A stretch of DNA of 64,000 nucleotides from Nocardioides sp. Root140 (GTDB lineage Bacteria > Actinomycetota > Actinomycetes > Propionibacteriales > Nocardioidaceae). Below are positions 41,748 through 51,043 of this stretch, piece after piece. The DNA is taken from positions 1,412,652 to 1,476,651 of the forward strand of contig NZ_LMFI01000010.1 in the NCBI RefSeq assembly GCF_001426745.1. Direction: 5' to 3'. The notes under the pieces were generated by a model. The model did no database searches and was not told the origin of the DNA. It saw nothing but the letters and a program-made list of their open reading frames with translations. The number at the start of each line of letters is the position of its first letter. The stretch's first letter is position 1. Position numbers and translations under genes: made by a program.

Positions 41748-44205
41748 AGCCGGCGCCGAAGCAGACGAACGGGGCGGGCGCTCCGGTCGTCGTACCGGTC
41801 GCCACCGCGGCGGCCAGGGCGGCCGACGGGTCCAGGCCGGCGGCCAGGCCCTCGTGCAGGTGCGTGAGTACGTCGTGCGCTGCGTCGTCGGCCACGGCAG
41901 TGGGCGAGGCGATCACACAGCGCGCCCCCGCATGCAGCCAGGCCGAGGTCATCCCGATCAGCTCGTCGCCGAACCGCACCGACGACCGCCCGACCTCGCA
42001 GGCCGAGAGCAGCACCACCTGCGGCACCTCCGGCAGGGCGTCGACGTCGTAGCCGAACCACGGTCCACCGACCAGCTCGAGCCCGGAGAAGAGCGGGTTC
42101 TCCGCCGAGTGGCGTCCGTGCGCGGCCACGTGGAGCACGTCGACCCGGCCGGCCAACGCGGTCACCTCGTCGGCCGTGGCCGCGTCTCCGGTCAGCACCT
42201 CGGCGCTGGCCCAGCCCTTGGCGGCGGCGGTGACCTCCTCGACCGCGCGTGGCACACGGGGACCGGCGACCAGCCCGACCCGTTCCAGCGACAGCGGCCG
42301 TTGCCGCGCCGAGAGCCACGAGGTCGCCGATCCGGCCACGGTCACCGACCGTCCGACCAGTCCGGGCAGCAGCGACCACGGCGTCCCGGCCAGCCCACCG
42401 GACGGCGTGACCACCACCCGACGGTCGCCGATCGACTCGAGCAGCGGTGTCACCAACAGGTCGGCAAGAGTCTGCAGTCGCGCCGCGAGCCCGCGTCGTA
42501 CGACGTCGGCCAGCGCGTCCGGCAGAGTGGTGGCCGCCATGTCGAGGTCGGGCAACAGTCCGGCCAGCAGCTCGCGCACCCGCGCGAAGGTGCCGAGCTC
42601 GAACTTCCTCTCACCGGCGTCCGTGACCACCAACCCGACCACCCGGTCGGCGCTGATCACCCAGGCGACCAGCGCGGTGTCGGTGCCGAGCTCCCGGCGT
42701 ACGTCGGCCAGTGGCGCGGGCTCGGTGACCTCGCCGGAGCCCGGGTTGTGCCAGGCCCGCTCACGCACCCGCCGGCGCAGCTCGGCCTCACGGCGTGGCC
42801 GCGGGACCTGTACGTCGTCGCCACCGGCCTGGAGCTGTCTGAGCTCGGCGAGGTCGGCAGCGGTCTGTTCGTCGACCGGTGGCCGGACCGGCAGGATGCG
42901 GCTGGCCAGCATGCGCCCGCGCTCGGACCACTCGTAGAGCACGGCCGGGTCCCCGGAGTCCACGGCCAGGCGCAGGCCGAGCACGGCGAGACGGCGGCCC
43001 TGTCCGACGACGCCGGTCTGCAGGTCGAGGCTGCCGAACGTGCTCTGCCAGGCGTGCAGCTCCCCGACACCGGCGCGGATGTGCTGCAGAGCGGTTCCGT
43101 TGCGGCCCTGCGCGTGGGCAAGCTCGGCCCTGGCCGTGCGGCTGAGCAGGCGCACCCCCAGTGGAGCGTGCGATCCAGGCCGTACGGCGTCCACTCGAAG
43201 CCGCGCGTCTGAGTACGACCCACGTCGCACCATCACACGGGCGGCGTGCAGGCGCACCTGGTCAGCGCCCCACCGCAGTCCCTGCTCATCGAGCTCGGCG
43301 GCCAAGGCGTCGCTGCGGTGCACGAGTGCCGGGCCGCGACGACCCAGCTCGACCTCGGCGGCAACGACGACCGCCTCGGCCCGTGCCGCCCAAGCCCGAC
43401 TGTCGACGCGTTCGAAGAGGTGCCGTGCGATGCGCGCCGCCTTCAGGGCTGCCTCCGGGTCGGCACGGACGAGGGTGCGGGCGAGGACCAGCTCGGCGTC
43501 GGCCTGATAGCGGTGAAGCTTCGAACGGCTGAAGGTCCGCGCGGCATCCCGAAGCACAGTGCACCCCTCCGTGACCAAACCTGCAGCGATCAGCGCCTCG
43601 GCACGATCCTGGTTGATCACCGCTTCCATCACGGCCCCGTCGGGGGCGAGGTAGGGGTGCGCGGCGTCCATGCTCTGCAGAGCGCCGACCAGGTCCCCTT
43701 CGAGCAGGCGCGCGTAGCCCAGGTTGTGGGCGGCCTTGGCGGTGAGGTAGTCGTTGTCGACCTGCCGGAAGTGGTGTTCGGCGCGCTCGAAGTCGGGCAA
43801 GGCGACCGATGGTCGTCCCTGCTGGAGGAAGACGTTCCCGCGGTTGAGGTGCACGCGGCCGAGCAGCAGGTCATCCTCGAGGGCATCGAGCGCCAGCTCG
43901 AACTCTCGCAACGCGGCCGAGGTCTCGCCGTGCAACATCAGGATCAGGGCGCGCTGGCTGTGCAGGAGGCCGACGGTCTCGCGGGACAGCCCCGGCCGTC
44001 CGGCCGCCGCGACACAGAGGTCGAGCGCGTCGGCGGTGCGTTTGGTCTGTGACATGACCAGAGCGAGGCTGAGCTCGATCCTGGCGCACAGGTCCTCCTC
44101 CGAGGCCAGGTCCAAGGCCTCCTCCAGCAGAGCCTGCGCGCGGTCGAACTGGCCCGCGTTCATCGCGGCTACTCCGCGTTCGTGCAACACCTCGGCTCCG
44201 ACCAC
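41743..44205 (-). CDS. TPR-CHAT domain protein (caspase-like peptidase)
   Basis: 820 residues. About 20 helical TPR segments (residues ~1-400, for example ALLEEALDLASEEDLCARIE, AAHNLGYARLLEGDLVGALQ) precede a C-terminal CHAT domain (~500-820) with the catalytic pair VLHVAAHGRHSAENPLFSGL (His) and VVLLSACEVGRSS (Cys). CHAT proteins are caspase/separase-like proteases; the TPR part probably senses or holds the trigger. It starts 7 bp after the subtilisin gene in the operon 47067-41743. GTG 44205 or ATG 44163. Confidence 0.88.
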   Translation of the reverse strand: MVGAEVLHERGVAAMNAGQFDRAQALLEEALDLASEEDLCARIELSLALVMSQTKRTADALDLCVAAAGRPGLSRETVGLLHSQRALILMLHGETSAALREFELALDALEDDLLLGRVHLNRGNVFLQQGRPSVALPDFERAEHHFRQVDNDYLTAKAAHNLGYARLLEGDLVGALQSMDAAHPYLAPDGAVMEAVINQDRAEALIAAGLVTEGCTVLRDAARTFSRSKLHRYQADAELVLARTLVRADPEAALKAARIARHLFERVDSRAWAARAEAVVVAAEVELGRRGPALVHRSDALAAELDEQGLRWGADQVRLHAARVMVRRGSYSDARLRVDAVRPGSHAPLGVRLLSRTARAELAHAQGRNGTALQHIRAGVGELHAWQSTFGSLDLQTGVVGQGRRLAVLGLRLAVDSGDPAVLYEWSERGRMLASRILPVRPPVDEQTAADLAELRQLQAGGDDVQVPRPRREAELRRRVRERAWHNPGSGEVTEPAPLADVRRELGTDTALVAWVISADRVVGLVVTDAGERKFELGTFARVRELLAGLLPDLDMAATTLPDALADVVRRGLAARLQTLADLLVTPLLESIGDRRVVVTPSGGLAGTPWSLLPGLVGRSVTVAGSATSWLSARQRPLSLERVGLVAGPRVPRAVEEVTAAAKGWASAEVLTGDAATADEVTALAGRVDVLHVAAHGRHSAENPLFSGLELVGGPWFGYDVDALPEVPQVVLLSACEVGRSSVRFGDELIGMTSAWLHAGARCVIASPTAVADDAAHDVLTHLHEGLAAGLDPSAALAAAVATGTTTGAPAPFVCFGAGW

Positions 44206-44212
44206 CCGGCCA

Positions 44213-45931
44213 TCATGTCGTGATTCGGGTGCACCTCTCCACAGCGGTCCAGGCCCGGCTCACAGCTGCTGCGGTGTCCGGCGCTGCACTCGACGGCTCG
44301 AGGCCCTCGAGCAGGTTCGCCGCGAGCACGCCGGCGAGCACGGGCGCAGCGAACGACGTACCGCTCCACACCGCGAAGCCACCGCGGAAGTCGTCGGGGT
44401 CGATGGCCGAACGTGTGCGCCCGAAGGCCACCGTCTCGGCCATCGACTGGGCCCCTCCCTGGAAGGCGGGGATCGTCGACATCAATGCCGCGCCCGGCAC
44501 GTAGGACCGCACCCAGGCGCCGGTGTTGGTGAAGAGTGCATCGCTGCGCCGGTTCGGGTTGAGCGCTCCCACCGAGACGATCGGAACGCACGTCGTGTCC
44601 ACGGAAACCGGGCCCTGCCCGTCCGACCAGGGCGCGAACGCCGCTGGGAAGGCGGGTCGACTGGTGGCGTCGTTGCCAGCAGAGCAGACCACCACGACTC
44701 CATGTCGCCCGAGGTCCTCGAGGATGTCGCGGATGGTGAGGTCGAAGAGTCCGTCCTCCGGTGTCTCGTGGTAGTAGCCACACGAGAGGTTGAGCACGTC
44801 GATCGCCTGTCCACCAGGCTCGCCGGCGTGATGACGTCGCACCAACTCGGCGATCTGGCTCAGCGCACGCACCAGATCTGACTCCACGATCGGGCCTGCC
44901 GAAGGGACCACGCGCCACGCCAGGATGTCGGCATCGGGACACGTCTGGTGGACCAGGCCAGCGATGAAGGTGCCGTGGCCGGAGAGCGGGTCGATGGAGC
45001 CGTCCAAGGGACCGGTGAGGTCGCCGTGCAGGTCGGGAGCCGTTGTCGGGTCCGTGTAGCCGATCGCCTCGCCGTCGAGAGTGATCGACGTGTGGACCAC
45101 GTCGTCCAGCCAGGGGTGCGGCGCGCATCCGGTGTCCAGGACAGCCACCACGGGTCGTCGGCCCTTGAGCTCATCGTCAGATCGGCGTACCGGAGCCGGC
45201 CCGACGTATGCGATCGGTTGGCGGCCACCAGTGCCTGCCCGTGCGTAGCTCGCGACGGCCGCGGACGTGCCACCCCGCGCCGGGTTGCCGTCCCAGACCG
45301 GGTTGCCGTCCCACACGGGGTTGCCGTCCCAGACCGGGTTGCCGTCCCACACGGGGTTGCCGTCCCACACGGGGTTGCCGTCCCAGACCGGGTTGCCGTC
45401 CCAGACCGGGTTGCTCGCGACCGCCACCCTGACGACGTGGTCGAGGCCGATTCCGCGCGTCATGTCCAGGCCGTACTTGGCCCGGGCCCGCTGCAGCAGG
45501 GTCCATCCATCAGGCGCCTGTGACGCCTTGTTCCCGGAGACGGAGAGACTCAGCCGACGGACGCCGAAGCGGAGTTGACGGTCCTCGGCGAGGTTCTCCG
45601 GCGTGCGAATCTGCGCGTCGGCCGGTGCCGATGCGTACTCACGCGCGGCCGTCTCCTCCGGGTCGACGTCCCAACCGAGTTCTTTGGCGACGTCTCGGAG
45701 GATGTCGAGCGTCTCCGCGAAGTTGTTCCGGTAGGAGATCGTCAGCCGCGGACCGACGTACACCGTTGCCCGCGGCCGCACACCCTTCACCACCAAGGCT
45801 GTGGCGGGATCGAGGATCCTGCCTTCCACCGCCGCGATGGCCCACTTGGGCGGCGGCTGGGGGTCACGGTCAAGGGGTTCGGGACGCTTCGGCTCCTTGG
45901 GCTCGTTCAATTCAGAGCTCGGGTTCTGCAT
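44213..45931 (-). CDS. subtilisin-like (S8) serine protease with NPVWDG repeats
   Basis: 572 residues, no signal peptide, so probably cytoplasmic. A Pro/Glu-rich N-terminus and a ~140-residue unknown domain are followed by seven perfect NPVWDG hexapeptides (about 174-215), then the S8 domain: VAVLDTGCAPHPWLDD (Asp), LSGHGTFIAGLVHQTC (His), VCSAGND (oxyanion Asn) and VWSGTSFAAPVLAGVLAANL (Ser). All catalytic residues are present. It lies 12 bp after the 160-residue gene and just before CHAT, so the two proteases are co-expressed; one may activate the other. Confidence 0.88.
   Translation of the reverse strand: MQNPSSELNEPKEPKRPEPLDRDPQPPPKWAIAAVEGRILDPATALVVKGVRPRATVYVGPRLTISYRNNFAETLDILRDVAKELGWDVDPEETAAREYASAPADAQIRTPENLAEDRQLRFGVRRLSLSVSGNKASQAPDGWTLLQRARAKYGLDMTRGIGLDHVVRVAVASNPVWDGNPVWDGNPVWDGNPVWDGNPVWDGNPVWDGNPVWDGNPARGGTSAAVASYARAGTGGRQPIAYVGPAPVRRSDDELKGRRPVVAVLDTGCAPHPWLDDVVHTSITLDGEAIGYTDPTTAPDLHGDLTGPLDGSIDPLSGHGTFIAGLVHQTCPDADILAWRVVPSAGPIVESDLVRALSQIAELVRRHHAGEPGGQAIDVLNLSCGYYHETPEDGLFDLTIRDILEDLGRHGVVVVCSAGNDATSRPAFPAAFAPWSDGQGPVSVDTTCVPIVSVGALNPNRRSDALFTNTGAWVRSYVPGAALMSTIPAFQGGAQSMAETVAFGRTRSAIDPDDFRGGFAVWSGTSFAAPVLAGVLAANLLEGLEPSSAAPDTAAAVSRAWTAVERCTRITT
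45287..45412 (-). repeat. seven 18-bp units coding NPVWDG
   Basis: Units alternate between GTCCCAGACCGGGTTGCC and GTCCCACACGGGGTTGCC (plus strand), differing by silent changes only. Peptide is NPVWDG seven times, followed by a degenerate NPARGG. Such near-identical DNA should vary in copy number by slippage. Confidence 0.9.
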
Positions 45932-45943
45932 GGGGCGTTGTCC

Positions 45944-46426
45944 TCAGATCTCGAAGGCGGGCGTGGCGAACGGCTTCAGCCCGGTGTCGCGTGGGGTCAG
46001 GTGCAGGCGCACCATCCCGGCAGGCAGGTCGGTGAACTCGAACCGCCCGGTGTCGTCGCTCTCGACCTCCCAGGAGCGCCCGGTGTCGGGAACCGGCGTG
46101 GCGTGCACGGTGACCGGACCGGCCGGGGAGACCCAGCCGTCGAGTCTCGTGCCGCCCTCAGGTGCACCGACCGCGCGCACCAGCAGGTCGATGTCGTCAC
46201 TGCTGAACCGCAGTGTGTACGTCGCGGTGCCGCGGGCCCCGGCGAGCATCTCCTCGCGGGAGACCAGCATCAGCAGTTCGACGTCGAAGTCGGTGCCGGC
46301 AATGGCCAGCTCGGCCTCCACCGCCGCCTGCATGCGCTCGACGAGCCCTGCCGGCATGGGGTCACGCTCGGTCCAGACCTCGCGCACCACCTGGAGGAGC
46401 CCGTCACGGCTGTAGTCCCTGGTCAT
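45944..46426 (-). CDS. carboxypeptidase regulatory-like domain protein of the CHAT operon
   Basis: 160 residues. An N-terminal helical part (RDGLLQVVREVWTERDPMPA, LVERMQAAVEAELAIAGTDF) is followed by a beta-sandwich: TRLDGWVSPAGPVTVHATPV, DTGRFEFTDLPAGMVRLHLT, similar to carboxypeptidase-regulatory-like domains. Its ATG overlaps the sigma factor stop (ATGA). Presumably an adaptor or an anti-sigma-like partner for the neighbouring sigma factor; this is inference from position. Confidence 0.7.
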   Translation of the reverse strand: MTRDYSRDGLLQVVREVWTERDPMPAGLVERMQAAVEAELAIAGTDFDVELLMLVSREEMLAGARGTATYTLRFSSDDIDLLVRAVGAPEGGTRLDGWVSPAGPVTVHATPVPDTGRSWEVESDDTGRFEFTDLPAGMVRLHLTPRDTGLKPFATPAFEI

Positions 46427-47067
46427 CGTCCTGCCTCCGGGTCGTCGATCTGCATGAGGGCGATCCGCAACTTCGCCAGGCACCTGCTGCGGGTGGGGCC
46501 GATGCTGCCGACCGGCATGTCGAGGGTCTGCGCGACGTGCGTGTAGTCGGGCCGGTTCTCGAAGGCGACGATGCGCAGCAGCCTGCGGCACCGGTCCGGC
46601 AGCTCGTCGACCACCCGCCACAGCTGGGAGCTCTCGTCGGCCTCGACCGCATGCGACTCCGCCGAACGCTGTCGCGGCAGCCGGAAGGCGATCTCCTCGT
46701 CCTCCACGGGGATCGCCTGGTTCTTCAGCTTCGAGACCCGCCACGCCTCGCGACGTGCGGTCGTCGTCAGCCAGCCACCGATGGCCACTGGGTCCTCGAT
46801 GGCGTCGCGGCGACGCACCAGCGCCAACCACGTCGTCTGTACGACGTCCTCGGCGAGCTCGTGCGGCAGGCGGTAGGAGCGCACCACGTGCCACAGCACC
46901 GGCGTCATCACCCGGACCAGCCCGGAGAGCCCCAGCTCCCCGGTCTCACCGTCGGTCCACGCACGGAAGCAGGCTGACGCCTCGGCCCAGACCTGGCCGG
47001 CTGACTGGGTCGGGGCGCGGGGTGTCGAGTCACGTGAAGGAGTGCCCATCACCTGCATTGTCGCCAT
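46423..47067 (-). CDS. ECF sigma factor of the CHAT operon
   Basis: 214 residues from ATG 47067 (47058 and 47049 also possible). Region 2: LVRVMTPVLWHVVRSYRLPH, ELAEDVVQTTWLALVRRRDA, ITPV-type GGWLTTTARREAWRVS. Region 4: VDELPDRCRRLLRIVAFENR, YTHVAQTLDMPVGSIGPTRS, RCLAKLRIAL. It directs RNA polymerase to an unidentified promoter set, perhaps its own operon. First gene of sigma - 160-residue protein - S8 - CHAT, all overlapping or within 12 bp. Confidence 0.85.
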   Translation of the reverse strand: MATMQVMGTPSRDSTPRAPTQSAGQVWAEASACFRAWTDGETGELGLSGLVRVMTPVLWHVVRSYRLPHELAEDVVQTTWLALVRRRDAIEDPVAIGGWLTTTARREAWRVSKLKNQAIPVEDEEIAFRLPRQRSAESHAVEADESSQLWRVVDELPDRCRRLLRIVAFENRPDYTHVAQTLDMPVGSIGPTRSRCLAKLRIALMQIDDPEAGR

Positions 47068-47241
47068 ACCCACACAGGTGTGCCAGAGAACGGCCCAGAT
47101 ACCTGTTCGAAGAAATTTCGTCCCGATGTATCTGGCGGCCCACCGGCCACTCCTGAGCGCTGGAACAACGGGGGTGACCGGCCGGGGCCGACGAGTGACG
47201 TGGGGGTTCACTCGGCGGCCCCGCCCGGTAGCCTCGCCCTC

Positions 47242-48417
47242 GTGTCTTCCCCCGCTGCCGCCCACCCCGACGCCCCGCTGACCGTCCGCACGATCGACGC
47301 CGACGCGCACCTCGCCTACCTGGCCGGCCAACGCTCTGCCAGCTTCCTCCAGACCCCGGCCTGGGGCGCGGTGAAGGCAGAGTGGAAGCGCGAGTCGATC
47401 GGCTGGTTCAGTGACGACGAGCTGGTCGGCGTCGCGCTGGTGCTCTACCGCCAGCTGCCCAAGGTGAAGCGCTACCTCGCCTACCTGCCCGAGGGCCCGG
47501 TCATCGACTGGGACGCCCCGAACCTCGCCGCCTGGCTGGCGCCGATGGTCACCCACCTGCGCCAGGCCGGCGCGTTCGGCTGCCGCATGGGCCCGCCGGT
47601 GGTGACCGCGCGCTGGTCAGCGGCCCAGGTCAAGGAGGGCATCGCCAGCGACGCCGTACGCCGACTCGGCGAGGTCGCACCCCTCGAGCGCAGCGTGGTC
47701 GGAGCCCGCGTGGTGAGCCAGCTCAACGAGCTCGGCTGGAAGCAGCTGGTCGCCGAGGGTGGCTTCGCCGCCGGCCAGCCTCAGTACAACTTCGTCATCC
47801 CGCTGCGCCACGACGACGGCACCGCCCGCACCGAGGACGAGGTCCTCAAGGGGATGAACCAGCTCTGGCGCCGCAACATCAAGAAGGCCGCCAAGTCCGG
47901 GGTCGAGGTCACCCGCGGGACGATCGAGGATCTTCCTCTCTTCCACGACCTCTACGTGCACACCGCCGAGCGCGACCACTTCACGCCGCGGCCGCTGGGC
48001 TACTTCCGCACCATGTTCGAGGCGCTCTCCTCGTCCGGTCCTGACGTCGAGATCCGGCTCTACCTGGCCCGCCACGAGGGCGACCTGGTGGCCAGCACGA
48101 TCTGGATCCGCTGTGGCGCGCACACCTGGTACTCCTACGGCGCCTCCTCCACCGAGAAGCGCGACGTACGCGGCTCGAACGCCGCCCAGTGGGCGATGAT
48201 CCAGGACTCGCTGGCCGCGGGCGCCGACGTCTACGACCTCCGCGGCATCACCGACACCCTCGACTCCGACGACTCCCACGTCGGGCTGATCCAATTCAAG
48301 GTCGGCACCGGCGGCGAGGCCGTCGAGTACGCCGGCGAGTGGGACCTGCCGATCAACCGGCTCATCCACAAGGCCTTCGACGTCTACATGGCGCGGCGCT
48401 CGGGCGGGGGCAACTGA
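47242..48417 (+). CDS. FemX/FemAB-like peptidoglycan bridge transferase
   Basis: 391 residues from GTG 47242. FemAB features: SASFLQTPAWGAVKAEWKRE, LPKVKRYLAYLPEGPVIDWD, NQLWRRNIKKAAKSGVEVTR, and YSYGASSTEKRDVRGSNAAQ with a C-terminal MARRSGGGN. These tandem-GNAT proteins add amino acids from aminoacyl-tRNA to lipid II. The next gene (alanine-racemase-like) overlaps its stop by one base, so the two form an operon for peptidoglycan interpeptide formation. Confidence 0.88.
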   Translation: MSSPAAAHPDAPLTVRTIDADAHLAYLAGQRSASFLQTPAWGAVKAEWKRESIGWFSDDELVGVALVLYRQLPKVKRYLAYLPEGPVIDWDAPNLAAWLAPMVTHLRQAGAFGCRMGPPVVTARWSAAQVKEGIASDAVRRLGEVAPLERSVVGARVVSQLNELGWKQLVAEGGFAAGQPQYNFVIPLRHDDGTARTEDEVLKGMNQLWRRNIKKAAKSGVEVTRGTIEDLPLFHDLYVHTAERDHFTPRPLGYFRTMFEALSSSGPDVEIRLYLARHEGDLVASTIWIRCGAHTWYSYGASSTEKRDVRGSNAAQWAMIQDSLAAGADVYDLRGITDTLDSDDSHVGLIQFKVGTGGEAVEYAGEWDLPINRLIHKAFDVYMARRSGGGN

Positions 48418-49463
48418 TGGGCCTGAGCCTCTACGTCGACGCAGCGCGCTTCCGGGCCAACCAGCACCGCATCCTGGCCACCCTCCCCGAGGTGGTGCCG
48501 GTGGCCAAGGGCAACGGCTACGGGCTCGGCAACCGGCGCCTGGCCGACGAGGCCCGGTCCCTGGGCGTCGACACGCTCGCCATCGGGACGTACGCCGAGG
48601 TGGACGAGGTCGCCGACACCTTCCCCGGCTCGCTGCTGGTGCTCAGCCCGTGGCGTGCCTTCGAGGCACCGACCGAGCCGAACCCGCGACTGATCCACAC
48701 CATCGGCCGGGTCTCCGACCTCGAGGGGCTGCTGGCCCGCGACCCCGAGGCCCGGTTCGTGCTGGAGCGGCTCACCTCGATGGTGCGCCACGGCTTCACA
48801 CCGCGCGAGCTGCGCGAGGCCGGCGACTTCCTGCGCAGCCACGAAGGTGGTGCCAGGTTCGAGGGCATTGCGTTCCACCTGCCGATGGGCGGCGCATCCC
48901 ACCTCTCCGAGGTGCAGCGGCTGATGACCGACGCGGTCGCCGCCGGCCTGCCGCCGACCACGATCTGGGTCAGCCACCTCACCGCGGCCGAGCTGGCGCA
49001 GCTGGCTCGTGCGTGGCCCGACTACACGATCCGCCCGCGCATCGGCACCGACCTCTGGCTCGGCGACCGGGGCGCGTTCACCGTCAAGGCGACGGTGCTC
49101 GACTCCCACCACGTCGAGCGCGGTGCCCTGTTCGGCTACCGGGGTCGGGCTGCGCCCAAGACCGGCACCATCCTCGTGGTCAGCGGCGGCACCGCCCACG
49201 GCATCGGGCTCGAGGCCCCCACCGGCGCGAACACCATCAAGGCCCGGGCCGGCGCGATCGCCCGGGGTGGACTGGACGCGGCCGGGTTCGTGCGGTCGCC
49301 GTACAGCATCGGCGGGAAGCAGCGGCTCTTCGCGGAGCCGCCGCACATGCAGGCCAGCATGCTGTTCGTGCCACAGGGATCAGCGGTGCCCGACATCGGC
49401 GACGAGATCGACGTCCGGGTCCGCTACACCGCGACTGCGTTCGACCGCGTCGTCATCGCCTGA
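48417..49463 (+). CDS. alanine racemase-like PLP enzyme
   Basis: 348 residues. N-terminal TIM-barrel with the PLP lysine in PVAKGNGYGLGN; then VRHGFTPRELREAG and the C-terminal beta domain (GRAAPKTGTILVVSGGTAHG, GDEIDVRVRYTATAFD). It is similar in fold to Alr but divergent, with no clear catalytic Tyr motif of standard alanine racemases. Overlaps the FemX-like gene by 1 nt, suggesting it provides or modifies a D/L-amino acid for the bridge. Substrate uncertain. Confidence 0.8.
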   Translation: MGLSLYVDAARFRANQHRILATLPEVVPVAKGNGYGLGNRRLADEARSLGVDTLAIGTYAEVDEVADTFPGSLLVLSPWRAFEAPTEPNPRLIHTIGRVSDLEGLLARDPEARFVLERLTSMVRHGFTPRELREAGDFLRSHEGGARFEGIAFHLPMGGASHLSEVQRLMTDAVAAGLPPTTIWVSHLTAAELAQLARAWPDYTIRPRIGTDLWLGDRGAFTVKATVLDSHHVERGALFGYRGRAAPKTGTILVVSGGTAHGIGLEAPTGANTIKARAGAIARGGLDAAGFVRSPYSIGGKQRLFAEPPHMQASMLFVPQGSAVPDIGDEIDVRVRYTATAFDRVVIA

Positions 49464-49520
49464 GCAGGGTCCCCCGCCGTCACGCTTCGGGCCGGGAACC
49501 GAGCACGCGAGCGGGCCGAA

Positions 49521-49582
49521 GAACGGGCACAACGACCGTCCCACCCCCGAAATCGGGCCGAACCATGGCGTTGTGCCCGTTC
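49521..49582. terminator. hairpin between convergent genes
   Basis: Perfect 14-bp inverted repeat GAACGGGCACAACG (49521-49534)/CGTTGTGCCCGTTC (49569-49582); the loop holds a second small hairpin CCCGA-aa-TCGGG. It lies between the 3' ends of the racemase-like and GT87 genes. Likely a bidirectional terminator, though no T-tract is evident. Confidence 0.5.
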
Positions 49583-49614
49583 AGAGGTACGACGCCGTCC
49601 GACGAGGGCGCTCG

Positions 49615-51036
49615 CTACTCGACCACCGAAGCCCTACGGGCTTCAGCCGGCTCGTGATCAGCCCGGACCGGGTCGTGGTGCGGACGCAGGATGTCACGCA
49701 CGATGATCGCGACCAGGTAGAGCTCGCAGGCCATCCGCACGACGATGGCGAGCCAGTAGAACCCGGGGTCGTCGCCGCCACCCGGCTTCAGGAAGCCGCC
49801 GAGGTACCACCACACCGACGCGAAGTAGAACAGCTCGCCGGCCTGCCAGATGAGCTGGTCGCGCCAGCGTGGCCGGGCCAGTACGGCGAGGGGCAGCAGC
49901 CAGAGGGCGTACTGCGGTGAGTAGACCTTGTTGACCAGCAGGAAGCCGGCCACGACCAGGCAGCCGAGCTGGGCCAGGCGCGGGGTCTTGGGGGCGGCCA
50001 GGCCGAGGATCAGCACGAGCGCGCACCACCCGATGAAGAAGATCCACGACGCCTTGTTGATCTCGTCCGCGGAGAAGTCGTGGCCGGCCTGCGAGACCAC
50101 CAGCCAGATGCTGCCCAGGTCGGCGCCCCGGTCGGAGTTGAACGTCCAGAACACCTTCCACGCCGACTCCGACGAGAGGTACGCCGGCGCGTTCGCGACC
50201 ACCCACGCCAGGCCCGCGGTGATCGTGACCTTGAAGAAGTCGCTCAGCCGCCGCCGTCGCAGGCAGATGATCAGCACCCCGCCGAGCAGGAACAGGGGGT
50301 AGAGCTTCGTGGCCGTGCCGAGCCCGATCATCACCCCGGTCCACACGGGTTTGTCGCGCGACCACGCCCAGAGTGCCCCGGCCACCAGCGCCACCGAGAG
50401 CAGGTCCCAGTTGACCAGGCCGTTGAAGAGCAGCACCGGCGAGGCGGCGAAGAGCGCCGCGTCCCACGGCCTGCGTCGATGGGCCCGGGACAGGAACCAC
50501 GCGGTCAACAGGGTGGCCATCGCGAGCAGGACGGCGCTGACCGCGACGTACGTCGTGATCTCGTCGAGCACGTCGGGGTCCGAGTAGTGCTCCTCGACCG
50601 GCACCTGCGGCCTCGTGCCGATGTCGGGCGAGCCGCTGACCCAGTGCGTCACCCACGCGGCGCCGTAGGCGAAGTAGGAGATGCCGACCGGGTACTCCAT
50701 GACCTCGAAGCGGTCGCGGCTCTCCTGGTCGTCGGTGTAGGGCCAGTTCAGCTCGACGAACCCGCGCCCGACGTACAGATAGGGCAGGTCGGAGTAGCAC
50801 ATGTGCGAGTAGCGGGTCTCGCCGTCCATCCAGTTGTCGGAGTAGCACGGTGCCTTCTGCACCATCCCGAGCGCGAAGACGATCGCGGTCATCGCGAGGA
50901 CGACGCGCACCGGCGTCCACCACGGGTGGGGGGCGGCGTGCTCGCCGACCGGGCCTCCGATGCCCTCGCTCAGCGCGGCCGCCACCGGGTCCTCGCGGGT
51001 CGGGGCGGCCACGCCGTCGTGGTCGGGAGCGGTCAC
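49615..51036 (-). CDS. GT87-family mannosyltransferase-like membrane protein
   Basis: 473 residues with about 10 TM helices and a short acidic N-terminus. Features include RFEVMEYPVGISYFAYGAAW, DAALFAASPVLLFNGLVNWD, WTGVMIGLGTATKLYPLFLL and KVYSPQYALWLLPLAVLARP, all typical of GT87/DUF2029 polyprenol-phosphate-mannose-dependent transferases. It probably adds mannose to envelope lipoglycans. GTG 51036 begins 7 bp after the ponA stop; a longer frame upstream runs into ponA and is not used. Confidence 0.85.
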   Translation of the reverse strand: MTAPDHDGVAAPTREDPVAAALSEGIGGPVGEHAAPHPWWTPVRVVLAMTAIVFALGMVQKAPCYSDNWMDGETRYSHMCYSDLPYLYVGRGFVELNWPYTDDQESRDRFEVMEYPVGISYFAYGAAWVTHWVSGSPDIGTRPQVPVEEHYSDPDVLDEITTYVAVSAVLLAMATLLTAWFLSRAHRRRPWDAALFAASPVLLFNGLVNWDLLSVALVAGALWAWSRDKPVWTGVMIGLGTATKLYPLFLLGGVLIICLRRRRLSDFFKVTITAGLAWVVANAPAYLSSESAWKVFWTFNSDRGADLGSIWLVVSQAGHDFSADEINKASWIFFIGWCALVLILGLAAPKTPRLAQLGCLVVAGFLLVNKVYSPQYALWLLPLAVLARPRWRDQLIWQAGELFYFASVWWYLGGFLKPGGGDDPGFYWLAIVVRMACELYLVAIIVRDILRPHHDPVRADHEPAEARRASVVE

Positions 51037-51043
51037 CCCGCGG

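Noticed and set aside
45944..46894. A 316-codon frame extending the 160-residue protein upstream
   Set aside because: The extension overlaps the sigma factor in another frame and has no homology; the ATGA overlap at 46426 gives a better start.
47068..47110. Possible ECF promoter (GAAC ... CGTT) in front of the sigma factor gene
   Set aside because: The spacing between the two elements is only 12 bp, shorter than the 16-17 bp expected.
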